Below, in pieces: positions 18,967-27,653 of a DNA stretch of 64,000 bases. The position numbers were made by a program, and so were the translations under genes. The number at the start of each line of letters is the position of its first letter. Within the stretch, counting starts at the first letter, position 1. The notes under the pieces were generated by a model, which saw only the letters and a list, made by a program, of their open reading frames with translations, was not told where the DNA came from and searched no databases. Location of the stretch: positions 124,001 through 188,000 of the forward strand of contig NZ_JAMBPQ010000002.1 of the NCBI RefSeq assembly GCF_024206495.1, in the 5' to 3' direction. Source of the stretch: Paraburkholderia sp. CNPSo 3272 (GTDB lineage Bacteria; Pseudomonadota; Gammaproteobacteria; Burkholderiales; Burkholderiaceae).

Positions 18967-19650
18967 TTAGCGCCCGGCCTCGGGCGTGCGTTTGAAGCCG
19001 TCGTCGGCGCTGACGCCGCCCAGATGCGCCACGTCACCCCATGCGACGACGCGCGCCTGCGTCACGTATTCGCCGCGTTCGAAATCGACGATGTTCACGC
19101 TCGTGTTCAGGAGCGGCCACGCGCGCGGTGCGTCGAGCGCGAGCCCGCTTGCGAAGCGGTACACGCAGTCGAGCACGCCGCCGTGCGCGACACACGCAAT
19201 GCGGCCGCCCGGGTGCATGGCCAGGATCGGCTCGAGCGCGTGCAGCACACGGTGGTAGAACTCGCGCTGCGACTCGCCTTCGGGCGGCGCGAAGCCAGGG
19301 TCGCGCGTTTGCCAGTGCGCGTACTCGTCCGGAAAACGCTCGGCGATTTCGTCGCTGTCGTGGCCCTGAAAGGCGCCATAGTTACGCTCGCGCAGGCCTT
19401 CGGTGAGCTGCATGGGCAGACCCAGGGCTTCGGCAATGGGCTGCGCAGTCTGTTGCGCGCGCAACAAATCGCTCGACCAGATGGCGTCGAGCCGGGCGCC
19501 CGACTGCACTTCTTCCGCGAGCCGCGCGGCGAGTTGCTGCGCCTGCGCCAGGCCGCTTTCCGCGAGCGGAATGTCGATATGCCCCTGGATGCGCTTGATG
19601 CGGTTCCAGTCCGTTTCGCCGTGGCGGATAAAGAGAATCTGCGTGTTCAT
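18967..19650 (-). CDS. Histidine phosphatase family protein (phosphoglycerate mutase-like)
   Basis: 227 residues. The catalytic motif is RHGETDWN near the N-terminus, with the second histidine in ACVAHGGVLD and the acid/arginine in SDLLRAQQTAQPI. This fits the GpmB/CobC/PhoE branch of the histidine phosphatase superfamily, which acts on varied phospho-substrates; true glycolytic mutase activity should not be assumed. Third gene of tyrS-dtd-this gene, 17 bp after dtd. Confidence 0.88.
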   Translation of the reverse strand: MNTQILFIRHGETDWNRIKRIQGHIDIPLAESGLAQAQQLAARLAEEVQSGARLDAIWSSDLLRAQQTAQPIAEALGLPMQLTEGLRERNYGAFQGHDSDEIAERFPDEYAHWQTRDPGFAPPEGESQREFYHRVLHALEPILAMHPGGRIACVAHGGVLDCVYRFASGLALDAPRAWPLLNTSVNIVDFERGEYVTQARVVAWGDVAHLGGVSADDGFKRTPEAGR

Positions 19651-19667
19651 AGTCAGAAGCGCATGGT

Positions 19668-20138
19668 TCAGTTGCGCACTTGCAGCCAGAACGTGACGGG
19701 GCCGTCGTTCACGAGCGACACCTGCATGTCGGCACCGAATTCGCCGGTCTCGACGGTCGTATGCTTCTCGCGCGCGGCGGCAACGAAATAATCGAACAGG
19801 CGCCGACCCTCTTCAGGCGGCGCCGCCGGCGTGAAACTCGGGCGCAGACCGCTGTTCGTGTCGGCAGCCAGCGTGAACTGCGAGACGAGCAGCAGGCCGC
19901 CGGGGGCGCCGTTGCCGTCGATGTTCTGCACGCTCAGGTTCATCTTGCCCGCCGCGTCGCTGAACACGCGGTAGCCGAGCAGCTTCGCGAGCAGCTTGTC
20001 GGCATTGGCCTCGGTGTCGCCGCGTTCCGCGCAAACCAGCGCGAGCAGGCCCTGGCCGATCGCGCCGGTCACGCGCTCGCCGCCGTTGTGCGCCACGCGT
20101 ACCTCGGCGCGGCGCACGCGCTGGATTAGCGCGATCAT
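19668..20138 (-). CDS. dtd: D-aminoacyl-tRNA deacylase
   Basis: Hydrolyses D-amino acids, and glycine mischarged on tRNA-Ala, from tRNA. 156 residues. It begins [13 protein letters not shown] and contains the conserved [12 protein letters not shown] segment and the NDGPVTFWL element, whose Gly-cisPro mirrors the cross-subunit motif. The ATG at 20138 overlaps the tyrS stop by 4 bases (ATGA), so translation is coupled to the tyrosyl-tRNA synthetase. This suits a proofreading enzyme first described on D-Tyr-tRNA. Confidence 0.96.
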   Translation of the reverse strand: MIALIQRVRRAEVRVAHNGGERVTGAIGQGLLALVCAERGDTEANADKLLAKLLGYRVFSDAAGKMNLSVQNIDGNGAPGGLLLVSQFTLAADTNSGLRPSFTPAAPPEEGRRLFDYFVAAAREKHTTVETGEFGADMQVSLVNDGPVTFWLQVRN

Positions 20139-21400
20139 GCGGTGAGCGTCACGCGCGCAAAGCGGCGCTTGCCCACCTGCACGACGAACTCGCCCGCTTC
20201 GACCTTGAGGCCCTTGTCGGAGACGGTGGCGCCGTCGATCTTCACGCCGCCCTGCTCGATATTGCGCAGCGCTTCGCTCGTGGACGGCACGAGCCCCGCC
20301 TGCTTGAGCAACTGGCCGATGGCGAGCGGCGCGCCCGCGAGCGTGATCGATGGAATGTCGTCCGGCACGCCGCCCTTGGCGCGATGGTTGAAGTCTTCGA
20401 GCGCGCGCTCGGCGTCGGCCTGCGAGTGAAAACGCGCGACGATTTCCTGCGCGAGCAGCACCTTGAAGTCGCGCGGGTTGCGGCCCGCTTCGATTTCGCG
20501 CTTGAACCCTTCGATTTCGTCCATCGGACGGAACGAGAGCAGCGTGAAGTAACGCCACATCAGCACGTCGGAAATGCTCATGAGCTTGCCGAACATGTCG
20601 TTGGGCTTCTCGCTGATGCCGATGTAGTTGTTCTTCGACTTCGACATCTTCTCGACGCCGTCGAGGCCCTCAAGCAGCGGCATCGTGAGAATGCACTGCT
20701 GCTCCTGGCCGTACTGCTTCTGCAGTTCGCGGCCAACGAGCAGGTTGAACTTCTGGTCCGTGCCGCCGAGCTCGAGGTCCGCATTGAGCGCGACCGAGTC
20801 GTAGCCCTGCATGAGCGGATACAGGAATTCGTGGATCGAAATGGGCACGCCGCTCTGGAAGCGCTTGGTGAAGTCCTCGCGCTCGAGAATGCGCGCCACC
20901 GTGTAGCGCGACGCGAGCTTGATCATGCCGTCGGCGCCGAGAGGCATCGACCATTCGCTGTTGTAGCGAATTTCGGTCTTTTCGCGGTCGAGCACGAGCG
21001 CGGCCTGCTCGAAATACGTCTTCGCGTTCGATTCGATCTGCTCGCGCGTGAGCGGCGGGCGCGTGGCGTTGCGGCCCGACGGGTCGCCGATGAGCGAAGT
21101 GAAGTCGCCGATCAGGAAGATCACGTTGTGGCCGAGATCCTGCAGCTGGCGCATCTTGTTGAGCACGACCGTATGGCCGATGTGGATATCCGGCGCGGTC
21201 GGGTCGAGGCCGAGCTTGATGCGCAGCGCCTTGCCGGTGGCCGCGCTGCGGGCGAGCTTCTGCTCGAATTCTTCTTCGATCAGCAGTTCGTCCACGCCGC
21301 GCTTCGTGACGGCAAGCGCGTGACGGACTTCGTCGGTGACCGGAAAGGCGTCTTTTGCGCCGGTGCTGGAACCGGTGCTGGAGGTGGACTCGTTGCTCAT
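20135..21400 (-). CDS. tyrS: Tyrosyl-tRNA synthetase
   Basis: Class I aminoacyl-tRNA synthetase charging tRNA-Tyr. 421 residues. The HIGH motif is in PDIHIGHTV and KMSKS is in [10 protein letters not shown]. The C-terminal S4-like RNA-binding domain includes [10 protein letters not shown] and ends FARVTL. The ATG at 21400 gives a ~25-residue Ser/Thr-rich N-terminal extension before the fold; the longer upstream frame is not coding-like. A TAAAAT at 21442-21447 (minus strand) is a possible -10 about 42 bases upstream. First gene of tyrS-dtd-phosphatase. Confidence 0.97.
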   Translation of the reverse strand: MSNESTSSTGSSTGAKDAFPVTDEVRHALAVTKRGVDELLIEEEFEQKLARSAATGKALRIKLGLDPTAPDIHIGHTVVLNKMRQLQDLGHNVIFLIGDFTSLIGDPSGRNATRPPLTREQIESNAKTYFEQAALVLDREKTEIRYNSEWSMPLGADGMIKLASRYTVARILEREDFTKRFQSGVPISIHEFLYPLMQGYDSVALNADLELGGTDQKFNLLVGRELQKQYGQEQQCILTMPLLEGLDGVEKMSKSKNNYIGISEKPNDMFGKLMSISDVLMWRYFTLLSFRPMDEIEGFKREIEAGRNPRDFKVLLAQEIVARFHSQADAERALEDFNHRAKGGVPDDIPSITLAGAPLAIGQLLKQAGLVPSTSEALRNIEQGGVKIDGATVSDKGLKVEAGEFVVQVGKRRFARVTLTA

Positions 21401-21526
21401 GCTTCGATCGGTTCTGTCGTTAAGTCTGGGTCTAGGCCGCAATTTTACGTGATTCGACTCGCCGGGCCGAGATTTACGGGTCGCGCGCGCGGCGTTTGCT
21501 CGCGGCGCGTGCCGCGAACCCCGCGC

Positions 21527-21838
21527 TCAGGAACGGGCGGGGGCGCGCTCCACGCGCGGCACGCCTTTCGCGCGCGCCTGCCAAAGGTCGTAGGCAACCT
21601 GCATGGCGAGCCACAGATCGGCGCGGCCGCCGTTTTCTTCGCCGAGCCATGCCTCGAGGCGCAGCGCCATTTCGGGGGAGATGCCAGCGCGACCGTTGAG
21701 CACGCGCGAGAGGGCCGCGCGAGTGACGCCGAGTTGTGCCGCAGCCTCGGTCACGGTGAGCCCCAGCTCGGGGAGAATGTCGTCGCGCAGCGTTGCGCCG
21801 GGGTGCGGCGGGTTATGCATGCGTATCGTGGCGTTCAT
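21527..21838 (-). CDS. higA: HigA-family antitoxin
   Basis: 103-residue XRE-type protein of the HigA antidote family. It starts with the typical [20 protein letters not shown], then a helix-turn-helix [20 protein letters not shown] and [11 protein letters not shown]. It neutralises HigB and represses its own promoter in studied systems. It lies 12 bp after higB, in the toxin-first order characteristic of hig loci. Confidence 0.92.
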   Translation of the reverse strand: MNATIRMHNPPHPGATLRDDILPELGLTVTEAAAQLGVTRAALSRVLNGRAGISPEMALRLEAWLGEENGGRADLWLAMQVAYDLWQARAKGVPRVERAPARS

Positions 21839-21850
21839 CTTGCTCGTGCC

Positions 21851-22129
21851 TCAGTGGTAGTCGTGATAGTCGACGAGGACCGCATGGCGGCCCTCGAATG
21901 CGAATGTCAGGCGCCAGTTGCCGTTGACGACGATCGCGTGATGGCCGTCGAGACGGCCTTCCAGCGCATGGCAGCGCCAGCCCGGCACGTTCATGTCCCG
22001 CGGGGACTCGGCCTCGTCTAGCCGCGCCAACTGACGCCGCAGGCGCGGTATGTGATCGGGCCGGATGCCTGCCTTGCTGCCGGTGAAGAAGAACGCCTTC
22101 AGGCCTTTGTGGTTCCACGACTTGATCAT
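21851..22129 (-). CDS. higB: HigB-family toxin (RelE/ParE-like)
   Basis: 92 residues, beginning MIKSWNHKGLKAFFFTGSKA, the typical start of HigB/PIN-less RelE-like toxins. WRLTFAFEGRHAVLVDYHDYH at the end carries the conserved WR and terminal DYH. The family cleaves mRNA at the ribosome. The ATG at 22129 is chosen because an upstream frame of 41 codons lacks the family pattern and would read through the operator. Confidence 0.9.
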   Translation of the reverse strand: MIKSWNHKGLKAFFFTGSKAGIRPDHIPRLRRQLARLDEAESPRDMNVPGWRCHALEGRLDGHHAIVVNGNWRLTFAFEGRHAVLVDYHDYH

Positions 22130-22200
22130 GACTCTCCAGACTAAGCAGATCCAATGGATGGGTCTGGAGCCGGGTTCCGGCTTGGGGTCGGTGCGCGCCC

Positions 22201-22230
22201 TCCGTATAGCGTATAGGCTCACTATACGGA
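22201..22230 (-). promoter_or_regulatory. Palindromic operator/promoter of higBA
   Basis: A 30-bp element with perfect 9-bp arms TCCGTATAG (22201-22209) and CTATACGGA (22222-22230), plus an internal GTATAG copy. It lies 72 bp upstream of higB. The TATA-rich arms also supply -10-like hexamers on the minus strand, so binding by HigA would block transcription. Confidence 0.7.
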
Positions 22231-22359
22231 TGGCGCGTTGCGCAGTCAACACAGAGACTCAACGGGTTGACATCGCGCAAGGCTCCAGCGCCGCCCGCCT
22301 TCGAGCGGTGACGACGAGCGTCCCACAGCGCGCGGGCGGCCAACAGTCAGCCGTTCGGC

Positions 22360-22388
22360 TTACGCTCGAGAGGCATTGCACCGATAAT
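22360..22388 (+). promoter_or_regulatory. Putative sigma-70 promoter of anmK
   Basis: TTACGC (22360-22365), a 17-bp spacer, then GATAAT (22383-22388). The predicted start lies about 36 bases before the anmK GTG. The rest of the 301-bp gap between higB and anmK, apart from the higBA operator, shows nothing recognisable. Confidence 0.5.
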
Positions 22389-22430
22389 CCCCTCGCAGGG
22401 CACTGAATTGCATTGATAAAGGAGCACAAC

Positions 22431-23585
22431 GTGGCGCCACGCGACGCACCAAACGACAGCGCACACGCCGCCGACGGCGTGTATTTCGGCCTGATGTCGG
22501 GCACGAGCATGGATGGCGTGGACGGCATTGCCGTGCGCTTCGAGGCGGGCCAGCGGCCAGTGGTGCTCGCCGAGGCGTTCGTCGGCTTCGCGCAGGGGCT
22601 GCGCGAGGCGCTTTTTTCGTTACAGCAGCCAGGCGAGAACGAGATCGAGCGCGAAGCGCTCGCCGGCAACGCGCTGGCTGCCCGCTATGCGGTGTGCTGC
22701 CACGAGTTGCTGCGCGGGAGCAAGGTGCCCCCCGCCGAGGTGCGCGCGATCGGCGCGCACGGCCAGACCGTGCGGCATCGTCCGGAGAAGGGCTATACCG
22801 TGCAGATCCAGAACCCGGCGCTGCTAGCCGAACTCACGCATATCGACGTGATCGCCGATTTCCGCAGCCGCGACGTCGCCTCGGGCGGCCAGGGTGCGCC
22901 GCTCGTGCCCGCGTTCCACGCGACGCTGTTCGGCTCACAGGAAGAAACGCGCGTGGTCTGCAACCTCGGCGGCATCAGCAACATCACGGTGCTCTCGTCG
23001 ACGGGCGCCGTGCGTGGATTCGACTGCGGCCCGGCCAACGCCCTGCTCGACCTGTGGGCCGAACGGCACCTGGGCAAGCCCTACGACGAGAACGGCAAGT
23101 TTGCCGCGAGCGGCAATCTGCATCAGCCGCTTCTGAACGCCCTGCTGGACGAGCCGTTCTTCGAGCAGCCGCCGCCCAAGAGTACAGGCCGCGATCTTTT
23201 CAATGCTCAATGGCTCGACGACAAGCTCAAGGGTTTCGAGTCTCTCACGCCCGCCGACGTGCAGGCCACGCTGGTCGCACTGACCGCCGTGAGCGTGGCC
23301 CGCGAGATCGAGCGTCACGCGAGCGATTGCCGTGCCGTGTATGTCTGCGGCGGCGGCGCGCGCAATGCGGCATTGATGGCTGCGCTGCGAAAGGCGCTCG
23401 AAACAGGCGGTGTGGCGGGCGTACCGGTCACGACCACCGAAGCGCTCGGCGTCCCGCCGCATCAGGCGGAGCCGCTTGCTTTCGCGTGGCTCGCCATGCG
23501 CTGCGTGGCACGCGAACCTGGCAATCTCGCGGCCGTGACCGGGGCTGCCGGCGAGCGCGTGCTGGGTGCGATCTATCCGCGCTGA
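22431..23585 (+). CDS. anmK: Anhydro-N-acetylmuramic acid kinase
   Basis: Phosphorylates and hydrates anhydroMurNAc from recycled cell wall to MurNAc-6-phosphate. 384 residues. The N-terminal ATPase motif is [25 protein letters not shown] carries the catalytic Asp/His environment, [10 protein letters not shown] the phosphate 2 region, and YVCGGGARN the adenosine motif. The GTG at 22431 was chosen because AAAGGAG lies 6-12 bases upstream; a TTG six codons earlier would overlap that site. Confidence 0.95.
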   Translation: MAPRDAPNDSAHAADGVYFGLMSGTSMDGVDGIAVRFEAGQRPVVLAEAFVGFAQGLREALFSLQQPGENEIEREALAGNALAARYAVCCHELLRGSKVPPAEVRAIGAHGQTVRHRPEKGYTVQIQNPALLAELTHIDVIADFRSRDVASGGQGAPLVPAFHATLFGSQEETRVVCNLGGISNITVLSSTGAVRGFDCGPANALLDLWAERHLGKPYDENGKFAASGNLHQPLLNALLDEPFFEQPPPKSTGRDLFNAQWLDDKLKGFESLTPADVQATLVALTAVSVAREIERHASDCRAVYVCGGGARNAALMAALRKALETGGVAGVPVTTTEALGVPPHQAEPLAFAWLAMRCVAREPGNLAAVTGAAGERVLGAIYPR

Positions 23586-23598
23586 GCAGGCGCGCACC

Positions 23599-23632
23599 AA
23601 TAAGAAACGGGGCCGAAGCCCCGTTTCTTATT
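23599..23632. terminator. Bidirectional terminator between anmK and erpA
   Basis: 15-bp perfect arms AATAAGAAACGGGGC and GCCCCGTTTCTTATT with loop CGAA (23614-23617), between convergent genes. Confidence 0.9.
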
Positions 23633-23644
23633 ACAGCAAATCGA

Positions 23645-24010
23645 TCAGACCGAGAACGACGAGCCGCAACCGCACGTGGTGGTCGCGTTCGGGTTCTTGA
23701 TGACGAATTGCGCGCCGTTCAGATCGTCCTTGTAGTCGATCTCGGCGCCGACGAGGTACTGATAGCTCATCGAGTCGATCAGAAGCTGGACGCCGTTGCG
23801 GTTCATCACGGTGTCGTCTTCGTTGACCGTTTCGTCAAACGTGAATCCGTACTGGAAGCCCGAGCAGCCGCCGCCCTGCACGAATACGCGCAGCTTCAGC
23901 TCCGGGTTGCCTTCCTCGTCGATCAGTTGCTTGACCTTGTCAGCCGCTGCTTCGGTGAAAACGAAGGGACCGGGCATTTCGGTCGCGGTAGTTTCAGTGA
24001 CAGCGCTCAT
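23645..24010 (-). CDS. erpA: Iron-sulfur cluster insertion protein ErpA
   Basis: A-type carrier that delivers Fe-S clusters to apoproteins such as IspG. 121 residues, with the three conserved cysteines at 49 (GGGCSGF) and 113/115 (CGCG) and the typical FTFDE segment. It lies 234 bp downstream of rpsI and after that operon's terminator, so it probably has its own promoter. Confidence 0.96.
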   Translation of the reverse strand: MSAVTETTATEMPGPFVFTEAAADKVKQLIDEEGNPELKLRVFVQGGGCSGFQYGFTFDETVNEDDTVMNRNGVQLLIDSMSYQYLVGAEIDYKDDLNGAQFVIKNPNATTTCGCGSSFSV

Positions 24011-24154
24011 TCGAACTCTCCAAAAAAGCTTCTAGCCGCTATTGTAGGGCTCTTCCCGATATCGTGCTTAAGCCCACGAAATCAAGGGGTTTCTCCAGCT
24101 TGTCGCAGCTTGCGCGCCACACGTTCGGCGCGCCGACGAAAACGAAAAACAAAC

Positions 24155-24224
24155 GAAAAAGCCGCCCGGCGCACGAAGCGCGGACGGCTTTTGCAGCTGC
24201 GCTGCGCCCCGCGAGGGGCGCAGA
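24155..24224 (-). terminator. Double-hairpin terminator of the rplM-rpsI operon
   Basis: Reading leftward after rpsI: CTGCGCCCC/GGGGCGCAG (24202-24223, 4-base loop), then AAAAGCCG (24157-24164) with CGGCTTTT (24185-24192), the latter followed by a T run on the minus strand. Confidence 0.8.
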
Positions 24225-24244
24225 CGCCAAGCGCCAATGTGAGA

Positions 24245-24637
24245 TTAACGCTTCGAGAACTGCTTGCGGCGACGTGCCTTGTGGAAACCGACCTTCTTAC
24301 GTTCCACTTCACGTGCGTCACGGGTGACGAAGCCAGCTTGCGACAGTGCCGGCTTGAGCGTTGCGTCGTAGTCCATCAGCGCGCGCGTGATGCCGTGGCG
24401 AACTGCGCCGGCCTGGCCGGTTTCGCCGCCGCCCGTCACGTTCACCTTGATGTCGAACGTCGTGCCGTGGTTCGTGAGTTCCAGCGGTTGACGCACGATC
24501 ATGAGCGACGTTTCGCGCGAGAAGTAGTCGGCGATGGGCTTGCCGTTGACGACGATCTCGCCCTTGCCCGACTTGATGAAGACACGAGCGACGGCGCTCT
24601 TGCGGCGGCCCGTACCGTAATTCCAGTTACCGATCAT
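24245..24637 (-). CDS. rpsI: 30S ribosomal protein S9
   Basis: Small-subunit head protein whose C-terminal tail reaches the P-site tRNA. 130 residues. [13 protein letters not shown] near the start, [16 protein letters not shown] in the middle, and the invariant basic end RRRKQFSKR are all present. It is the second gene of the conserved rplM-rpsI operon, 11 bp after rplM. Confidence 0.99.
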   Translation of the reverse strand: MIGNWNYGTGRRKSAVARVFIKSGKGEIVVNGKPIADYFSRETSLMIVRQPLELTNHGTTFDIKVNVTGGGETGQAGAVRHGITRALMDYDATLKPALSQAGFVTRDAREVERKKVGFHKARRRKQFSKR

Positions 24638-24648
24638 ATGGGCTCCCC

Positions 24649-25077
24649 TTAGATCTCGAGCGCCTTCGGCTGTTGCGCCGAGTGCGGGTGCGTTGCTTCT
24701 GCGTAGACCTTCAGCTTCTTGATCATCGCGTAACCGAGCGGGCCCTTCGGCAGCATGCCCTTCACGGCCTTCTCGAGCGCGCGGCCCGGGAAGCGTTCCT
24801 GCATCTTGCCGAACGTCGTTTCGTAGATACCGCCCGGGTAACCCGAGTGACGGTAGTACTTCTTGTCGGTGGTCTTGTTGCCCGTGACCTTCAGCTTGCC
24901 GGCGTTGATGATGATGATGAAATCACCAGTGTCGACGTGCGGGGTGAACTCAGGCTTGTGCTTGCCGCGAAGACGGCGTGCCACTTCGCTGGCGACACGG
25001 CCGAGAACCTTATCCGTCGCGTCAATCACGTACCATTCGCGCTGCACTTCATGTGCCTTGGCGGAAAAAGTCTTCAT
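24649..25077 (-). CDS. rplM: 50S ribosomal protein L13
   Basis: Early-assembly large-subunit protein. 142 residues, with [16 protein letters not shown] at the start and [20 protein letters not shown] in the centre, all typical of L13. First gene of the operon; a consensus-like promoter and an approximately 125-base leader precede it (separate entries). Confidence 0.99.
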   Translation of the reverse strand: MKTFSAKAHEVQREWYVIDATDKVLGRVASEVARRLRGKHKPEFTPHVDTGDFIIIINAGKLKVTGNKTTDKKYYRHSGYPGGIYETTFGKMQERFPGRALEKAVKGMLPKGPLGYAMIKKLKVYAEATHPHSAQQPKALEI

Positions 25078-25203
25078 GATCGATCCAAAAAAAATGCTGT
25101 GCCCTGTTTTGGTCCTGCTTATATGGTGACGCTCGTTGACGTCGGCGCAGGCTCTCCCTGGTTCGAGTTTCCCCGTCTCCGCGCGGACATGGATGCGGAG
25201 AAC
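25078..25203 (-). promoter_or_regulatory. 5' leader of rplM with a stable hairpin
   Basis: About 125 bases lie between the predicted start site and the rplM ATG. The 5' part folds into a perfect 7-bp stem (TCTCCGC with GCGGAGA, about 25178-25203). L13 autoregulates its own operon in E. coli through its leader; whether this leader does so is inference. An unusual run of eight T lies just before the ribosome-binding region. Confidence 0.4.
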
Positions 25204-25208
25204 CTACG

Positions 25209-25238
25209 ATTATAAAGGGAAATTCAGTCGCGAGTCAA
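25209..25238 (-). promoter_or_regulatory. Sigma-70 promoter of rplM-rpsI
   Basis: On the minus strand, TTGACT (-35, 25233-25238), 18-bp spacer, TATAAT (-10, 25209-25214). Near-consensus, as expected for a ribosomal-protein operon. Confidence 0.8.
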
Positions 25239-25285
25239 AAAATTGCTTTCGGCGCGTTACTGACGGTACAAGCCGAGGGCGGCAG

Positions 25286-25384
25286 ACGAAAAAAAGCCCG
25301 AACGCGTTTGTTCGGGCTTAATCCACTCTTTTGAGGAGGGTGGAGGAGACATGCTGAGGGTGTCGTGAAGCACGACAACCAATG
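25286..25384 (-). ncRNA. Probable small RNA: two hairpins flanking a C-rich single strand
   Basis: A compact minus-strand unit of roughly 95-100 bases with its own promoter (25391-25419) and intrinsic terminator. The 5' hairpin is TGTCGTG-CTT-CACGACA (25361-25377). A pyrimidine-rich linker follows (GTCTCCTCCACCCTCCTC, 25333-25350), complementary to Shine-Dalgarno sequences. The 3' hairpin AAGCCCGAAC/GTTCGGGCTT (25294-25319) is followed by seven T. No open reading frame is convincing. This design is typical of trans-acting, RBS-blocking sRNAs. C-rich double-hairpin sRNAs have been reported in Burkholderia; identity with any of them was not tested. Confidence 0.75.
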
Positions 25385-25390
25385 AGACGA

Positions 25391-25419
25391 ATTATACGGA
25401 TGAGCCTTGTGCGGCGCAA
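25391..25419 (-). promoter_or_regulatory. Sigma-70 promoter of the small RNA
   Basis: Minus strand: TTGCGC (25414-25419), exactly 17 bp, then a perfect TATAAT (25391-25396). The predicted start is about 25383-25384. There is no protein gene in the 300 bases downstream other than rplM beyond a terminator, so the promoter most likely serves the RNA. Confidence 0.75.
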
Positions 25420-25716
25420 GGACATTTGCATTGCGAAATCTAACACCACAATGTGAAATCAAATCGAAACGACGTACTGGAAGAGAATTTCTTAAAAATC
25501 AGTGGGTTAAAAATCCTGCCGGCGAAAAGCATCCAGGACAGCTAGAGCGAAACCCCTAATTCCGGCACGGAAATCCGCCTTGTCCACAGGATGTCGCGAT
25601 GCAACATTCAAGCGGGTGTCATAAGGCGCGCGCCGCCGTGTCCCCCGGACATACCAGTAAGGCGCGGGCTACAATGCCGTTCGGAATCACAAGAAATCGC
25701 GCAGGGGCATACGCAC
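25420..25716. other. Intergenic region between the small RNA and the OsmC-like gene
   Basis: About 300 bp, locally AT-rich at 25440-25520, without a convincing gene. A TACAAT at about 25671-25676 lies some 40 bases before the OsmC-like ATG and is its probable -10. Confidence 0.5.
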
Positions 25717-26139
25717 ATGGAATGCAAAGTTAGCTGGATGGGTCAGGACGGCATGGCGTTCGCAGCTGAAACGGGCAGCGGCCATCTCGTCAACATGGAC
25801 GGCGCACCGGAAGGCGGCGGCCACAACCTCGCACCGCGGCCGATGGAAATGGTGCTGCTCGGCACGGGCGGTTGCACGGCCTACGACGTAGTGCTGATCC
25901 TCAAGAAGAGCCGCCAGGAAGTGAGCGGCTGCAGCGTGACGCTCAAGGCCGAGCGAGCGAGCGAAGATCCCAAGGTCTTCACGAAAATCCACTTCCACTT
26001 CACCGTGACCGGCAAGAGCCTGAACCCCGCCACCGTGGAGCGCGCGATCAACCTCTCGCACGACAAGTACTGCTCGGCGTCGATCATGATCGGCAAGACT
26101 GCCGAGATCACGCATACGTTCGAGATCGTCGCGCCTTGA
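25717..26139 (+). CDS. OsmC family protein
   Basis: 140 residues, beginning MECKVSWMGQDGMAF. The central GTGGCTAYDVVLILKK supplies the first conserved cysteine, and HDKYCSASIMIGKT the second, the pair expected of OsmC/Ohr-type peroxidases. PRPMEMVLLGTGGC resembles the YhfA-like branch rather than classical Ohr, so peroxide substrate and inducer are uncertain. The ATG at 25717 follows CAGGGG; upstream frame is not coding-like. Monocistronic, closed by a strong hairpin. Confidence 0.88.
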   Translation: MECKVSWMGQDGMAFAAETGSGHLVNMDGAPEGGGHNLAPRPMEMVLLGTGGCTAYDVVLILKKSRQEVSGCSVTLKAERASEDPKVFTKIHFHFTVTGKSLNPATVERAINLSHDKYCSASIMIGKTAEITHTFEIVAP

Positions 26140-26167
26140 TATCGGCGGCAATAATCGGCGGCAAAAG

Positions 26168-26209
26168 AAAAAGCCGGCGCGGTTCTGCGAAGAACCGCGC
26201 CGGCTTTTT
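26168..26209. terminator. Bidirectional terminator between the OsmC-like gene and rnpB
   Basis: 19-bp perfect arms (26168-26186 with 26191-26209), loop GCGA, A run before and T run after. It can stop the OsmC-like transcript and the convergent RNase P RNA precursor. Confidence 0.9.
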
Positions 26210-26220
26210 GCATGAATGAG

Positions 26221-26635
<415 letters not shown>

Positions 26636-26642
26636 AGGCGCG

Positions 26643-26648
26643 ATATTA
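26643..26648 (-). promoter_or_regulatory. -10 element of rnpB
   Basis: TAATAT on the minus strand lies 8 bases before the predicted rnpB 5' end. The upstream region is very GC-rich and the -35 is not clear. Confidence 0.5.
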
Positions 26649-26702
26649 GCACGCGCGGGCGCGACGCGCCGGGGGCCGGATCGATTGCCGCCTGCCTGGC
26701 TA

Positions 26703-27653
26703 TTAGCGAGTTCGGCGGCCAGTGCGAAAGACTGTGGCGTCGTCGTAGAACGACGGATCCCCGTTTTGCTCCCACCAGCCCGGAATGCCAAGCACCGGCA
26801 GCGGCGCGAAGCTGCGCCCGTTGAGCGCATCAGCCGTGGTGGCGGCGGCAAGCGTGACGCTCACCGTCGCGTCCAGATACGCGTCGCGTTGCGCGCGCGG
26901 CCATGTGAAATACGCTTGCGGCACCTCGACCACCCATGCGTGCGCCGTGCACGCCGCATAAGGCCAGATCATCTTTTCGAGCAGCGCATGGCCGAATACG
27001 CGGACTTCGCAGCGCGCCGCGCCGATCGTCTCCCCGAAAGCCGCTTCCCAGCCTGCGCGCTGCGCCACGAACAGCGTGCGCCAGTCGAAGCCGCGCAACG
27101 CCGCGACCAGCATCGCGTCCGATGAGGCAAAGAGCACCGCGTTCTCGTCGAACAGCGTGAGCGCGTCGCGCACGCCGCCGCGCGTGGGGCCCACGCCCAG
27201 CACGTCGATTGCCGCGGCCTGGCGCGCGTTCAGCGTCGCCTTGATGCGCGGGAACGCGAACCAGCCGAGCGCGTTGAAGAAGTCGTGGAGATTGTGGCGC
27301 GTCGGTACACAGCCCGTCGCCGCGATATGCGCCTCGTAGGCCGAGCCCTCCGGCAAGTCGTCCTGGGCGATGAAGCGCAGCGGCTGGCCGCGGCCCGTGC
27401 TTTGGGCGCAAGCCAGCGCATCGGCGTTCAGTTCATCGAGGTACGCCGCGTATCCCGCCAGCGCGGCCCGCTGCCAACGCCGGCCGCGCACTTCGTGTTG
27501 CGCGAACCACGGGCGGGCCCAGTCGATGTCGGTGAAACTGCCCAGCGGCATGGTCCGGCGCGGGGCGCGCCCGGGCATCGATGCGTGCGCATCGACTGCC
27601 CTGTTCGGACCTACCGTTGCGCCCGCAGCCACGCCCTGCCCCGCCTCGTTCAA
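26703..27653 (-). CDS. DUF3025 domain-containing protein
   Basis: 316 residues if read from a TTG at 27653. The body (from [11 protein letters not shown]) matches the DUF3025 family: [34 protein letters not shown] and [10 protein letters not shown] are recognisable conserved stretches. Function unknown. TTG at 27653 forms a 4-base TTGA overlap with the pyrC stop, which suggests coupling. ATG codons at 27578 or 27551 are alternatives and the first ~30 residues look weakly conserved. It follows pyrC in many Burkholderia genomes. Confidence 0.75.
   Translation of the reverse strand: MNEAGQGVAAGATVGPNRAVDAHASMPGRAPRRTMPLGSFTDIDWARPWFAQHEVRGRRWQRAALAGYAAYLDELNADALACAQSTGRGQPLRFIAQDDLPEGSAYEAHIAATGCVPTRHNLHDFFNALGWFAFPRIKATLNARQAAAIDVLGVGPTRGGVRDALTLFDENAVLFASSDAMLVAALRGFDWRTLFVAQRAGWEAAFGETIGAARCEVRVFGHALLEKMIWPYAACTAHAWVVEVPQAYFTWPRAQRDAYLDATVSVTLAAATTADALNGRSFAPLPVLGIPGWWEQNGDPSFYDDATVFRTGRRTR

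Noticed and set aside
25576..25592. TTGTCCACAGG resembling a DnaA box
   Set aside because: A single imperfect match with no cluster, dnaA/dnaN genes or AT-rich unwinding region nearby.
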